Shown: in pieces, positions 36,608 to 45,400 of the stretch
Layout: each line of letters starts with the position of its first letter
Position numbering within the stretch: the first letter of the stretch is position 1
Source of the DNA: an uncultured Paludibaculum sp.
Lineage (GTDB): Bacteria > Acidobacteriota > Terriglobia > Bryobacterales > Bryobacteraceae
DNA: 64,000 nt
Direction: 5' to 3'
Assembly (NCBI RefSeq): GCF_963665245.1
Contig: NZ_OY762267.1
Coordinates: 2,790,001 to 2,854,000, forward strand
Translations under genes and position numbers: made by a program
Notes under the pieces: model-generated
Databases searched by the model: none
Seen by the model: only the letters and a program-made list of their open reading frames with translations
Told to the model about the DNA's origin: nothing

Positions 36608-38635
36608 TCACGCCACAAGACCCGGTTCCAGAGAACGCCCCCTCACGGGTGGCTTGACCGGGCTCCGGTCCCGGTCCGCCAGGCGCACAAGCGCGGCAAT
36701 GTCGAGAATCAACGCCACTCGCCCATCGCCCATGATCGTTGCGCCTGATACGACGTTGATGCTTCGGTAGTACGTACCCAGCGACTGGATAACGGTCTGA
36801 TGGGTACCCAGTACGCAATCCACAACCAGTCCCACGCGTTGGTCTTCCTGTTGCACGATCACCACTTTTTCAACCGGAGGAGCAACACCAGTGATGCTGA
36901 ACATTCGCCGTAAGTCGATGTAGGGAACCAGATCACCCCGCACCGCAATCACATTTCGCCGGTTGCCTCGCTCCCTCTGAGAGACCGTCAGCTCGACATT
37001 CTCAGTGACCGCCGCCATCGGAACGATGAATTGATCGTCGCCAACCTGAATCAACAGCCCCTCGATGATGGCCAGGGTCAAGGGCAAGGTAATGCAGATT
37101 CTGGTACCTTGGCCTGCCTCGCTGGTCAGCGAGAGGGTGCCGCGCAAGGCATCGATCTGCCGCTTCACGGCGTCCATGCCCACCCCGCGCCCGGACACAT
37201 TCGTCACCTGCTTGGCCGTCGAGAACCCAGGCAACAGAACCAGTCCAAGCAGTTCCTTGTCGCTCAGGTTGGCATCCGCGGCAATCAACTGCTTCTCAAT
37301 CGCCTTGGCCCGCACGGCCGCCCGATCTATGCCTCGCCCGTCGTCCTGCACGCGGACCACAACATTCGAGCCCGTGTGTGTAGCGGAAAGGTGGACCTTC
37401 ACTCGCCTCGGTTTGCCCAGCGCCTCGCGCTCTTCCGGCGGCTCGGCGGCATGGTCGAGGCAATTGCGAAGACAATGCACCAACGGCTCACCCAATTGGT
37501 CGAGAATGCTCTTGTCCAGTTCGGTCTCCGCACCCTCCGTTACCAGATCCACTTCCTTGCCGAGCTCCGCCGAAAGATCATGAACCAGCCGCCGAAACCG
37601 CCCGAATAGCGTGCCAATGGGGAGCATGCGAATACCCAGGACGTTGTCGCGCAACTCCGCAACCAACCGCTCCAGTTCCTGCACCGGATTGGCCAGTTCC
37701 GGCAGCTTGTGATGCGCTACCGCCTGGGCCAGCCGCGACTGGTTCATCACCAGTTCGCCCACCAGATTCACCAGCCGGTCCAGCCGGCTCGATGGCACGC
37801 GAACCGTCGCCTCCCTGGCCGTTACCTTAGGCGGAGGAGGAGCCTCTCCTTGACTTGCACCAGCGCTGGACTCCGCCGCAGGGACCGCCATCCGGGTGTC
37901 ATCAGGGCGCGTCTCGCCGCTGGTGCATTTGATCTCCAGCAGACTCTGATCTTCCACGAAAATGAACACGTCCCGGATTGCGTTCTCATCACAAGCGCTC
38001 GTGAGCAGAATGGTCCACCACAGGTAGCACCGGTCCGGCTGGATCGCGTCCAACTCGGGCACCTGGTCGAGGTGCGCCTCCACTGCGCAATGCCCCAACC
38101 GCGCCAGATCCCGCAGCAACGAGATCGGGTTGCCCCCGGTGGCAAACAGGCTCGGGTGCGGTCGAAATTCGATCTTCCATGCTCGTTCACCCAGAGTCCG
38201 GCCCTGCTCAACAGCCACAACCTGGGCTCTACTCGACAGCAGTTGATCGCCGCCGCTCGACCCCGCGAAGCTCCGCGCCTCGGCAATCAGCCTCTCGCTC
38301 GACCCCGCCGGCACCGCCGCTCCACCCAGCTCCGCGGTCAGCAGCAGCCGGATCTGATCCTTGGCCTTCAGCACAAGGTCCGCCAGAGCGCCAGATACCG
38401 GGACAACGCCGTCGCGCACCAGGGCCAGCAGGCTCTCGATGTGATGGGTGAACTCGGACACCGCATCCAGACCACACATCGCGCCTGAACCTTTGATCGT
38501 ATGGAACGCGCGGAAGAGCAAATGAATAGTCTCGTCCGCCTGCTCTTCCGCGGCCAGCGAAAGCGCTGCCAGTTCAATCTCCGCCAGCAGATCTTCCGCT
38601 TCGTGGAGGAACGTCTCTACCGGATTATGAGACAC
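36608..38635 (-). CDS. cheA: chemotaxis histidine kinase CheA
   Basis: About 675 residues from GTG 38635, which has GGGAGG about six bases upstream and overlaps the STAS gene by 11 bases. Domains in order: P1 Hpt with the phospho-His in [11 protein letters not shown] (about residue 45), a middle region, P3 dimerisation ([19 protein letters not shown]), P4 kinase ([30 protein letters not shown]) and P5 CheW-like. It transfers phosphate to the receivers and CheB of this cluster. No second receiver is fused. Confidence 0.93.
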   Translation of the reverse strand: MSHNPVETFLHEAEDLLAEIELAALSLAAEEQADETIHLLFRAFHTIKGSGAMCGLDAVSEFTHHIESLLALVRDGVVPVSGALADLVLKAKDQIRLLLTAELGGAAVPAGSSERLIAEARSFAGSSGGDQLLSSRAQVVAVEQGRTLGERAWKIEFRPHPSLFATGGNPISLLRDLARLGHCAVEAHLDQVPELDAIQPDRCYLWWTILLTSACDENAIRDVFIFVEDQSLLEIKCTSGETRPDDTRMAVPAAESSAGASQGEAPPPPKVTAREATVRVPSSRLDRLVNLVGELVMNQSRLAQAVAHHKLPELANPVQELERLVAELRDNVLGIRMLPIGTLFGRFRRLVHDLSAELGKEVDLVTEGAETELDKSILDQLGEPLVHCLRNCLDHAAEPPEEREALGKPRRVKVHLSATHTGSNVVVRVQDDGRGIDRAAVRAKAIEKQLIAADANLSDKELLGLVLLPGFSTAKQVTNVSGRGVGMDAVKRQIDALRGTLSLTSEAGQGTRICITLPLTLAIIEGLLIQVGDDQFIVPMAAVTENVELTVSQRERGNRRNVIAVRGDLVPYIDLRRMFSITGVAPPVEKVVIVQQEDQRVGLVVDCVLGTHQTVIQSLGTYYRSINVVSGATIMGDGRVALILDIAALVRLADRDRSPVKPPVRGRSLEPGLVA

Positions 38636-39020
38636 GACCGCCTCCCGCTTCGACGCCCGACGTCGGACCTCCAGCGCTTGCGCCACCCGAACCGGCACCC
38701 AAGAGCTCAACGGCCGCCCTCTGGTCCAAGTCCTTGGTCACACCGAAGGAAAGCCCCAAGACCGCACAACACGCCTCCACCGCATCCGAAGGTGCCTTCA
38801 GTGTGAGCCTTCCGCCCAATCGTTCCGCAGTCTTCACTGCCGAACAAAGCAACTGCATCGAGGCCGCATCGCAGCTTTCGACTTCGGACAGGTCCACCAT
38901 CGAGTTCGGATGTCCACCGACAACCCCGCAGAGCGCATCGTGCAACTCTTCCACGTCCGCAATCTCAACCGCCCCGCGGACCTTCCATTCCCGGTCCACC
39001 GCAGTTTGAAGGATCTCCAC
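38625..39020 (-). CDS. STAS-domain protein heading the chemotaxis cluster
   Basis: About 131 residues from GTG 39020, which has AAGGGAG upstream. The STAS pattern is seen in SMVDLSEVESCDAASMQLLC and ERLGGRLTLKAPSDAV. The segment that holds the phosphorylated Ser in SpoIIAA (DSSG) reads DAAS here, more like MlaB-type STAS proteins, so serine-switch regulation is doubtful. It is the first gene of the cluster and overlaps cheA. The divergent neighbour encodes a PP2C-type phosphatase. A C-terminal glycine-rich tail follows the domain. Confidence 0.7.
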   Translation of the reverse strand: MEILQTAVDREWKVRGAVEIADVEELHDALCGVVGGHPNSMVDLSEVESCDAASMQLLCSAVKTAERLGGRLTLKAPSDAVEACCAVLGLSFGVTKDLDQRAAVELLGAGSGGASAGGPTSGVEAGGGRVS

Positions 39021-39280
39021 CTCGCGCTCCCTTCGTCCACGCCCAATCCAGGCATCCCGGACACCTTGGAAATGGGCATTCACAGTGGGACATATCGGCA
39101 GGCAGGTAGCGGCCTTCAAGGAGATTTGCGCGGAGCAGGGACCTCATGATTCGAGCCAGTGGCGTACTACTCGTGGCGCATCCGGCCTGGTCGATGCCGC
39201 GCCCGCCCGGCACGCCGCGCCGTCAGCCCCGTCCGACTTTCCATCCACAGGCGCCCCGCCCTGCGCGATAATCTAGCTCA
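39021..39280. promoter_or_regulatory. divergent intergenic region between STAS and FHA-PP2C genes
   Basis: 260 bases separating the two divergent units. No other gene is convincing here. It should hold the promoter of the chemotaxis cluster and that of the phosphatase gene. I could not define -10 or -35 hexamers with confidence. Confidence 0.4.
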
Positions 39281-40897
39281 ATGTCGGAATTGGCAATTAC
39301 CGCGCCAGACGGGAGTGTGCGCACCGTCGCCCTCGACCGGGGCCACCTCTCTTTGGGACGGTCAGGCGACAACAACTTGCCCTTCCCGGAAGACGACTCG
39401 CTGTCGCGTCACCATCTCCTCTTCGAGCCTTCCCGCGACCAGTGGTCCGTCACCGATCTCGGCAGCAAGAACGGCACCTTCGTGAATGGTGTACGCGTGA
39501 CCGGCCGCCACCCTCTGCATCCCGGCGACGTGATCTCGGCGGGACGGGTTCGTCTTCAGTTTCGAGCCGCAGGCCCGCCACCTGTGCCCTCGCCCGCCAT
39601 CTTCGACGAAGACACAACGCCCATTCGCCTCACGGCCTCCACCAACCTCGCCAGTGTCCTATCGGCCCATGTCGCGGGCGTTGCGCGATCAGACCGTACC
39701 ATCTCGATCCTGCTTCACGCCGGCCGTGAGCTGGCCGCTCGGCGTCCGCTGGACGAACTTTTCCCCCTCATCCTCGACCTGGCCATTGAGGCCGCCGGCG
39801 CCGAGCGCGGCATTGTCCTTACCCTCGACAACGGTCAACTCACGGCCCGCGCCTCCCGCGGGGAGGGTTTTCGTATCAGCAGCGCTGTCCGCGACCGCGT
39901 CCTAAAACAGCGTGCATCGCTGCTCATCCGCGATACCAGCCTGGAGGAGTCGCTCCGCGACCGCCGCAGCATCGTCACCCAGAGCGTACGTTCGTTCATG
40001 GCGGTGCCCCTCCAAACGGAGGACCGCGTCTTCGGCCTCATCTATGTCGACGCCAGCGAGATAGTGCACTCCTTCACGCCAGGCGACCTGGATCTCCTCA
40101 CGGTCATCTCCAATGTGGCCGCCATCCGCATCGAACACGAGCGGCTCGCCGAGATCGAGCGCATGGACCGTCTGCACGAGGCCGAACTGGAGCAGGCCGC
40201 TCACATCCAACAGGGTCTGCTGCCTGCGCATCCGCCCGACATCCCGGGCATCGACCTGGCCGGCTTCAACGCCGCGTGCCGCACCGTCGGCGGTGACTAT
40301 TTCGACTATCTCCTGACCCCGGACGACCATCTGGTTCTCGCCTTGGGTGATGTTGCGGGCAAAGGCATGCCGGCCGCCCTGCTCATGGCCAGTCTGCAGG
40401 CCCGTGTGACATCGCTGGTCGAGTCCATCAGTTCCCCGTCGGCCCTCGTTCGCAGCCTCAATCGCGGGCTCTCCGCCTATTGCCCGCGCAATCGGTTCAT
40501 CACGTTTTTCCTGGCGATTCTGGATCCGGCGTCCGGAGAGCTCACCTATACCAACGCCGGCCACAACCCCACGATCCTCATCCGCCGCGACGGGCAACTC
40601 GAGTTACTGACCGACGGCGGCCCCGTTCTCGCCATCGTCCCTTCGTTCCCTTATTCCGAGCACAAGACGCAGCTCTGCCCCGGGGATCTCCTGTTTCTCT
40701 ACAGCGATGGACTCACGGAAGCGGAAGACGCCGAGGGCGAAGAATTCGGCGAGGCCCGCCTGGTCGACCTCCTCCGCTCCTCCCCCGCGACTTCGGCGGA
40801 ATCGCTCATCACAGCAGTGCGCGACGCCGTCCAGGATTGGACAGGCGGACGTGCCCTGGCCGACGACCTGACCATGCTTGCGGTCCGCCTGTCCTGA
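39281..40897 (+). CDS. FHA-GAF-PP2C (SpoIIE/RsbU-type) serine phosphatase
   Basis: 538 residues. The N-terminal FHA domain has LSLGRSGDNNLPF, DSLSRHHLLFE and DLGSKNGTFVNGVRV. A GAF domain spans about 130-290 (FMAVPLQTEDRVFGLIYVD). The C-terminal PP2C_SIG domain has AAHIQQGLLP, CRTVGGDYFDYLL, LALGDVAGKGMPAALLMA and ADDLTMLAVRLS with the metal-binding aspartates. It dephosphorylates Ser/Thr of a partner, usually a STAS protein, after phospho-Thr or small-ligand input. The divergent STAS gene is a possible but unproven partner. Confidence 0.9.
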   Translation: MSELAITAPDGSVRTVALDRGHLSLGRSGDNNLPFPEDDSLSRHHLLFEPSRDQWSVTDLGSKNGTFVNGVRVTGRHPLHPGDVISAGRVRLQFRAAGPPPVPSPAIFDEDTTPIRLTASTNLASVLSAHVAGVARSDRTISILLHAGRELAARRPLDELFPLILDLAIEAAGAERGIVLTLDNGQLTARASRGEGFRISSAVRDRVLKQRASLLIRDTSLEESLRDRRSIVTQSVRSFMAVPLQTEDRVFGLIYVDASEIVHSFTPGDLDLLTVISNVAAIRIEHERLAEIERMDRLHEAELEQAAHIQQGLLPAHPPDIPGIDLAGFNAACRTVGGDYFDYLLTPDDHLVLALGDVAGKGMPAALLMASLQARVTSLVESISSPSALVRSLNRGLSAYCPRNRFITFFLAILDPASGELTYTNAGHNPTILIRRDGQLELLTDGGPVLAIVPSFPYSEHKTQLCPGDLLFLYSDGLTEAEDAEGEEFGEARLVDLLRSSPATSAESLITAVRDAVQDWTGGRALADDLTMLAVRLS

Positions 40898-40901
40898 CCC
40901 T

Positions 40902-42116
40902 TTATTGCTGCGGCTTGCCGTTGCGGAAGACGCGCGACAGCCCCGTCAACGCTCTATCGACTTCCTTCTCCGTCAGGACGTAGGGCGGCAGCATCCTGAC
41001 GACGTTCTCGTGGGTGACGTTGAAAAGCATGCCTAACTCCATGCCCTGCTTCACGAAGTGCTTGCACGGGAAATCGATCTCCACCCCGATCATCAGCCCA
41101 AACCCGCGCACGTCTTTGACGATGGCGTGCTTCTTCTGCAGCGCCCGCAGTCCGTCGAAGAAATAGGCGCTCACACGCCGCATCTGGGGCAGCAGCTCCT
41201 CCAGAATGTCGTAGAACTCCAGCGCCACCCGGCAGGCCAAGGCCCCACCGCCGAACGTCGTGCCGTGCATGCCCGGGCTGATCGACGCCGCGGCCTTCTC
41301 GTTGCAGAGAATCGCACCCAGAGGCAGTCCGCACGCAATCGGCTTGGCCATCGTCACGATATCGGGAAGGATCGCCGGCTCATGCAGTTGGTACGCAAAA
41401 TGCGTGCCGGGACGCCCGATGCCGCACTGAATCTCGTCGAACACTAGCAGGGCGTTGTGCCGCTCGGTCAGCATTCTGACCTTCCGCAGCAGCTCCGCCG
41501 GCATCGGATAGATCCCGCCTTCCCCTTGGATCGTCTCCACAAACACCGCCGCCGTCTTGTCCGTCACCGCCGCTTCCAACCCGGCCTCGTCGTCCATGTT
41601 GACGAACTTCACACCAGGCATCAGCGGCTCGAAGTCATTGCGGTACTTCGGCTGGCCCGTGATCGACAACGCCCCGATCGTCCGGCCGTGAAAGCTGTTC
41701 TCCAACGCCACGATCTCGTACTTCCCAGGGTCGATGCGCCGCCCGTGGGAATGGGCCATCTTGATAGCCCCTTCGATGGATTCAGTACCGGAGTTGCAGA
41801 AGAACGTCCGCTGCAGCCCGCTGGTCTCACACAACTTCTTCGCGAGCGCACCTTGATATTCGTGATAGTACAGATTTGAGCTGTGAATCAGCAGGCCCGC
41901 CTGCTCCTTCATCACTCGTAGAATTCGCGGATGGGCGTAGCCCAGAGAGTTCACACCGATGCCCGAAATCAGGTCCAGGTAGCGCTTGCCTTCCAGATCG
42001 GTCAGCCAGCAGCCCCTACCTCTTTTCAGCACCAGTGGATAGCGCCCGTAGTTCTGCAAAAGATACGCGCGCTCCAGATCCATCACCGCCTGCGTCGGCG
42101 AAACCACGTTGTCCAT
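40902..42116 (-). CDS. argD: acetylornithine/succinyldiaminopimelate-type aminotransferase
   Basis: 404 residues, class III PLP aminotransferase. The N-terminal GYAHPRILRVMKEQAGLL and FFCNSGTESIEGAIKMA, the ENSFHGRTIGALSITGQPKY core, and VFDEIQCGIGRPG followed by TMAKPIACGLPLGAILC (PLP lysine) are typical of ArgD. It would transfer an amino group in arginine synthesis. It is convergent with the phosphatase gene (four bases apart) and lies alone. GabT- or AstC-like activity cannot be excluded. Confidence 0.88.
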   Translation of the reverse strand: MDNVVSPTQAVMDLERAYLLQNYGRYPLVLKRGRGCWLTDLEGKRYLDLISGIGVNSLGYAHPRILRVMKEQAGLLIHSSNLYYHEYQGALAKKLCETSGLQRTFFCNSGTESIEGAIKMAHSHGRRIDPGKYEIVALENSFHGRTIGALSITGQPKYRNDFEPLMPGVKFVNMDDEAGLEAAVTDKTAAVFVETIQGEGGIYPMPAELLRKVRMLTERHNALLVFDEIQCGIGRPGTHFAYQLHEPAILPDIVTMAKPIACGLPLGAILCNEKAAASISPGMHGTTFGGGALACRVALEFYDILEELLPQMRRVSAYFFDGLRALQKKHAIVKDVRGFGLMIGVEIDFPCKHFVKQGMELGMLFNVTHENVVRMLPPYVLTEKEVDRALTGLSRVFRNGKPQQ

Positions 42117-42147
42117 TTACCTATGGTAACTTCCCCAGCCCGGCTGG

Positions 42148-44574
42148 TCAGCGTACGACAAATCCGTCCAGGTCGAGGAAGCAACTGGCAATGGGCTGCT
42201 TGCTCACATCCTGCGGAAACCGCATTTGCATCAGGTGCTCGCCCGTTGCCTCCGCGGCATACTCCGGCGATAGAGACTGCCACTTCGTCTCCTGCGAAAA
42301 CTCGTTCAGAGGCTGCTCTGTCCCCTCATCAATGGAGATCAGCCCCGAGCACCGGTTCGCCGCCGCCGTGTACTTCAGTTGGATCGAGCGCCCCTTGAAC
42401 CGCACCAGCACTCTCGACCGCGTGTCGTTCGTGTACACCAGCGTCCCCTGATAGGCTTGCGAGAACTGCAGATCTCGCGTCCATCTTCCGCTGAAATGGG
42501 TGTACTGAGTGACGTCGTCATAGGTGCCCGGCGGGGCATGCACGGGCGGCGCGCTATTCATCCCCGGCGCGGGCGGAGCCCACTCCCTCAACTCCATGTC
42601 TCCAAAGGACATCACCCGCTTTGTGTACCCGTCCAGGAAATCCCGCGAATACACATTCGTCACCGGCCTCGCACTCGACGCGGCCAGCGCGAGAAAGTAC
42701 TTGATCTTCAGGTCCTGCGCCAGCCACGACTGTCCCTCGGCCGAAGTCGACTCCCGCAGCCGCGTCGAGAACAGGACACTGTGCCACGAGTTCGTAAACA
42801 CGTGCCCGTGAAAATTCGCCACCGCATTGGACTCCATCCACGCCGCCCGCGAATCCGGATCATGCGCATTCAGCCAGTCCACCAGTTTCCGCTCCGGTGC
42901 CGATGCAGCCAGATACTCATCCACCTGAGTCTTGTTGAACACCTGGTTGAGCAGAAACTCGCGGTGATACGACCCCGCCGCCGGCAGAAAGCAGAGATTC
43001 AGCACGACCGTCAGGCCCGTCGCCCAACCCAACACCCGGCCCAACTGAGGCCCATACACCCGGAACGACGAAATCGCGATCCCGACCAGCAGCGTCAGCA
43101 TCGGCAGCGCCGGATACGCATAGCGCAGATTCGATTGCCCCGCAAAGGTCGCCGCCAGCCCCGCCAGGCCCACCCATAGCAGGACGAACCCGGTCCTCGG
43201 CCACCGCCGGCGAAACCCAATCACAGCCACCGGAGTCAGCAGGAAAAAGAAGAATCCAAGACTCCCATCCAGCCCCTCCAGATAGCGCGACGAATGGAAC
43301 GTCAGGTCATACCAGAGCTTCCACGTGGGCCGCGCCACAAACCGCGGGTCCGTAAAATTCTCCACCGTACTGTATAGTGGCGAGTGGAACACCGCATTGA
43401 AGAACGGGTACACCGGGTTCGACGTCCGGACCCACGCCGAAAAGTACGTGAGTCCACCCACCAGCAACGTAATCGGCAGACCCACGCAAAGGTGCCGGAA
43501 TTTCGCCAGAATCACCGCCGCCACCATCAGCGGAGCCACAAACGCCAGTGCCCCCAGTTTCGTCGCCAAGGCGATGCCCGCCAGGAAACAACTGGCGTAG
43601 AAGTACACGCCGCGCCGCTCCTTCACGTGCACCCTCAACAGCAGCGCCGCGCCCAACAACAGCACCGCTTCGACATTCTCCACGAACAGCGATCCCGTCA
43701 CCTGCTGCGTCAACGGTGTCGACAGGTAGGCCGCCGCCAGCAACCCGGACACCCAACCCGGCACCCGCGCGTGCAGTCGCTCCATCAGGATCCACACGAT
43801 CAGACCCAGCACCGCGACATTCAGGAGCCGCGCGCCATATTCGCCGGCCAGTTGCCACCCGATGGAGTACAGGAAATCGCCGCCCATCGGCATCACCGCC
43901 CAGACAAACTCGTGGACGTTGAAACTCCATGCGTGCGAGTAGGTGAGCCTCGCCGGAACCACCATGTGCATGGCCAGGCCGTCCGAACTCACCTCCGGCT
44001 TCAGGCTCACCAGCCAGTGGCAGATCAACGGGAACAACGCCACCGCCAGCGGCGCCACGTCGTGCGCGGCCTTCGGATACTCGACGTCCAGCGCCGGCAC
44101 CCACTGATAGCGCAGCGAATAATAGATTGGGATCGCCGGCAGAATCCAGTAAAGGGCCCGATAGTGAATCGGCAGAGCCGCCGTCACCAGTACGAAGAAG
44201 ATCCACGTCGCCAACCCCGTCAACGCCGCCAGATGCGCGTTCCGTTTCATGAACTCCGGATACTTCCGGAACCAGATCCCGCCTATCGCGACACAGGACG
44301 CTCCGAAGTAAACCAGAGCCAGAGGAGCCAAAGGACCCACCGCCAGCATCGTGTACAACAGCGTTCCGCCGGCCAGCACCGGCAGGTACCACCGCGGCGC
44401 CCAACGCAGCATCACCACCGCGAGCAACGCATAGGACGCCGCAAACCACAGGAATCGCGCCAGACCCACCGGCGCCCACACGCTCTGCCGGAACAGTCCG
44501 TTGTGGACCACTCCGAAGCAGGTCAGGAGGAAGAGAACCGCCAGGACGGCCCAGGCTAGGGCACGTTGTACCAT
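42148..44574 (-). CDS. large integral membrane glycosyltransferase-like protein
   Basis: 808 residues. About 12-14 hydrophobic segments occupy the first 570 residues (FLLTCFGVVHNGLF, ALLAVVMLRWAPRWYLPVLA, VSGLLAAAYLSTPL). The remainder is soluble and mostly beta (LVRFKGRSIQLKYTAAANRC), probably periplasmic. The hydrophobic part resembles GT-C enzymes, with DGLAMHMVVPARL in an early loop, but I cannot see a firm DD or DE catalytic pair. It fits a flippase-neighbour glycan polymerase or transferase role. It lies in the exopolysaccharide region. Confidence 0.6.
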   Translation of the reverse strand: MVQRALAWAVLAVLFLLTCFGVVHNGLFRQSVWAPVGLARFLWFAASYALLAVVMLRWAPRWYLPVLAGGTLLYTMLAVGPLAPLALVYFGASCVAIGGIWFRKYPEFMKRNAHLAALTGLATWIFFVLVTAALPIHYRALYWILPAIPIYYSLRYQWVPALDVEYPKAAHDVAPLAVALFPLICHWLVSLKPEVSSDGLAMHMVVPARLTYSHAWSFNVHEFVWAVMPMGGDFLYSIGWQLAGEYGARLLNVAVLGLIVWILMERLHARVPGWVSGLLAAAYLSTPLTQQVTGSLFVENVEAVLLLGAALLLRVHVKERRGVYFYASCFLAGIALATKLGALAFVAPLMVAAVILAKFRHLCVGLPITLLVGGLTYFSAWVRTSNPVYPFFNAVFHSPLYSTVENFTDPRFVARPTWKLWYDLTFHSSRYLEGLDGSLGFFFFLLTPVAVIGFRRRWPRTGFVLLWVGLAGLAATFAGQSNLRYAYPALPMLTLLVGIAISSFRVYGPQLGRVLGWATGLTVVLNLCFLPAAGSYHREFLLNQVFNKTQVDEYLAASAPERKLVDWLNAHDPDSRAAWMESNAVANFHGHVFTNSWHSVLFSTRLRESTSAEGQSWLAQDLKIKYFLALAASSARPVTNVYSRDFLDGYTKRVMSFGDMELREWAPPAPGMNSAPPVHAPPGTYDDVTQYTHFSGRWTRDLQFSQAYQGTLVYTNDTRSRVLVRFKGRSIQLKYTAAANRCSGLISIDEGTEQPLNEFSQETKWQSLSPEYAAEATGEHLMQMRFPQDVSKQPIASCFLDLDGFVVR

Positions 44575-44589
44575 AATGCGGGAACCGGC

Positions 44590-45081
44590 CTACTGCGCCT
44601 GCCGGTACAGCGGTTGCGGTGCGTTGTCCGGAATCTCACCGAAGCTGATCCCGGACTTCGCCGCCTTCTGGATGGAATAGCTCACGGCTAGCTCCGCGGC
44701 CGACGTCTTCAGAATCTTGAATGTCCCCTTCAACGGCGGCTTAATCTCGAAAACCACCACCTCGCTCACCAGGCGGCCCTCAAAGTTGAAACTCACTTTG
44801 GGGTTCAGCTTTTCGCCTTCCTGCACCGCGTACGTGCATTCGTACTTCCCCTGCACGAGGTCCCCCTGCTGCGTCATCTCGGCCCGTGCCGACACCCACT
44901 GATGCACACCGTCCACCTTCTTGGCGTTCGGATTCGAGTACGCCCACACCCCGGCCAGCGTCGGCACCACCAATTGCGCGACCGCTGGTTCGGCCACAGC
45001 CTCGCGAAGTACAGGCGCCTGCCCCGCCGGCGCCTGCCCGGACGCCAGCACCATCAATAAAGCCACGGCAAATATACGCAT
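44590..45081 (-). CDS. secreted protein of unknown function
   Basis: About 163 residues from ATG 45081, giving a signal peptide (IFAVALLMVLASGQAP). The mature part is a beta-rich single domain (GVWAYSNPNAKKVDGVHQWV, QGKYECTYAVQEGEKL, LVSEVVVFEIKPPLKGTFKI). The pattern suggests a lipocalin-like barrel, without a family assignment. It lies 15 bases upstream of the 808-residue membrane gene, so they are probably cotranscribed. Function unknown. Confidence 0.65.
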   Translation of the reverse strand: MRIFAVALLMVLASGQAPAGQAPVLREAVAEPAVAQLVVPTLAGVWAYSNPNAKKVDGVHQWVSARAEMTQQGDLVQGKYECTYAVQEGEKLNPKVSFNFEGRLVSEVVVFEIKPPLKGTFKILKTSAAELAVSYSIQKAAKSGISFGEIPDNAPQPLYRQAQ

Positions 45082-45400
45082 GGATGGAAAGACTAGTCTA
45101 TCTCGACTAAGTGGACCTGTCATCGATCACAAGCCTCGTCATGGACATATGGACATAGGACGTGGACCATCGCACCGGCCTCACCCCGGGCTCGCCTCCA
45201 ATTTCACTGAGAATAACCTCTCGTCCCGTCACGATATAGAAGGAGGCCAGCCGCGATCATGCATCGACAGACCATGTCACATTAGTGGATATTCCGCTCT
45301 TCCTGGTTGTGTTCTCTGCTCTGTTTCTCTCTGGGTTTCGTGAGTGCCCGCGGCGTCCCCGAACCCATCCCGATTGACGAGATCGACGCCGCGGTTCCAT
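45082..45400. promoter_or_regulatory. divergent intergenic region of the exopolysaccharide locus
   Basis: About 320 bases between two divergent genes. A short run near 45138-45165 repeats GGACAT-type units (ATGGACATATGGACATAGGAC), possibly a binding site. No other gene is convincing. It should hold promoters for both directions. Confidence 0.3.
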
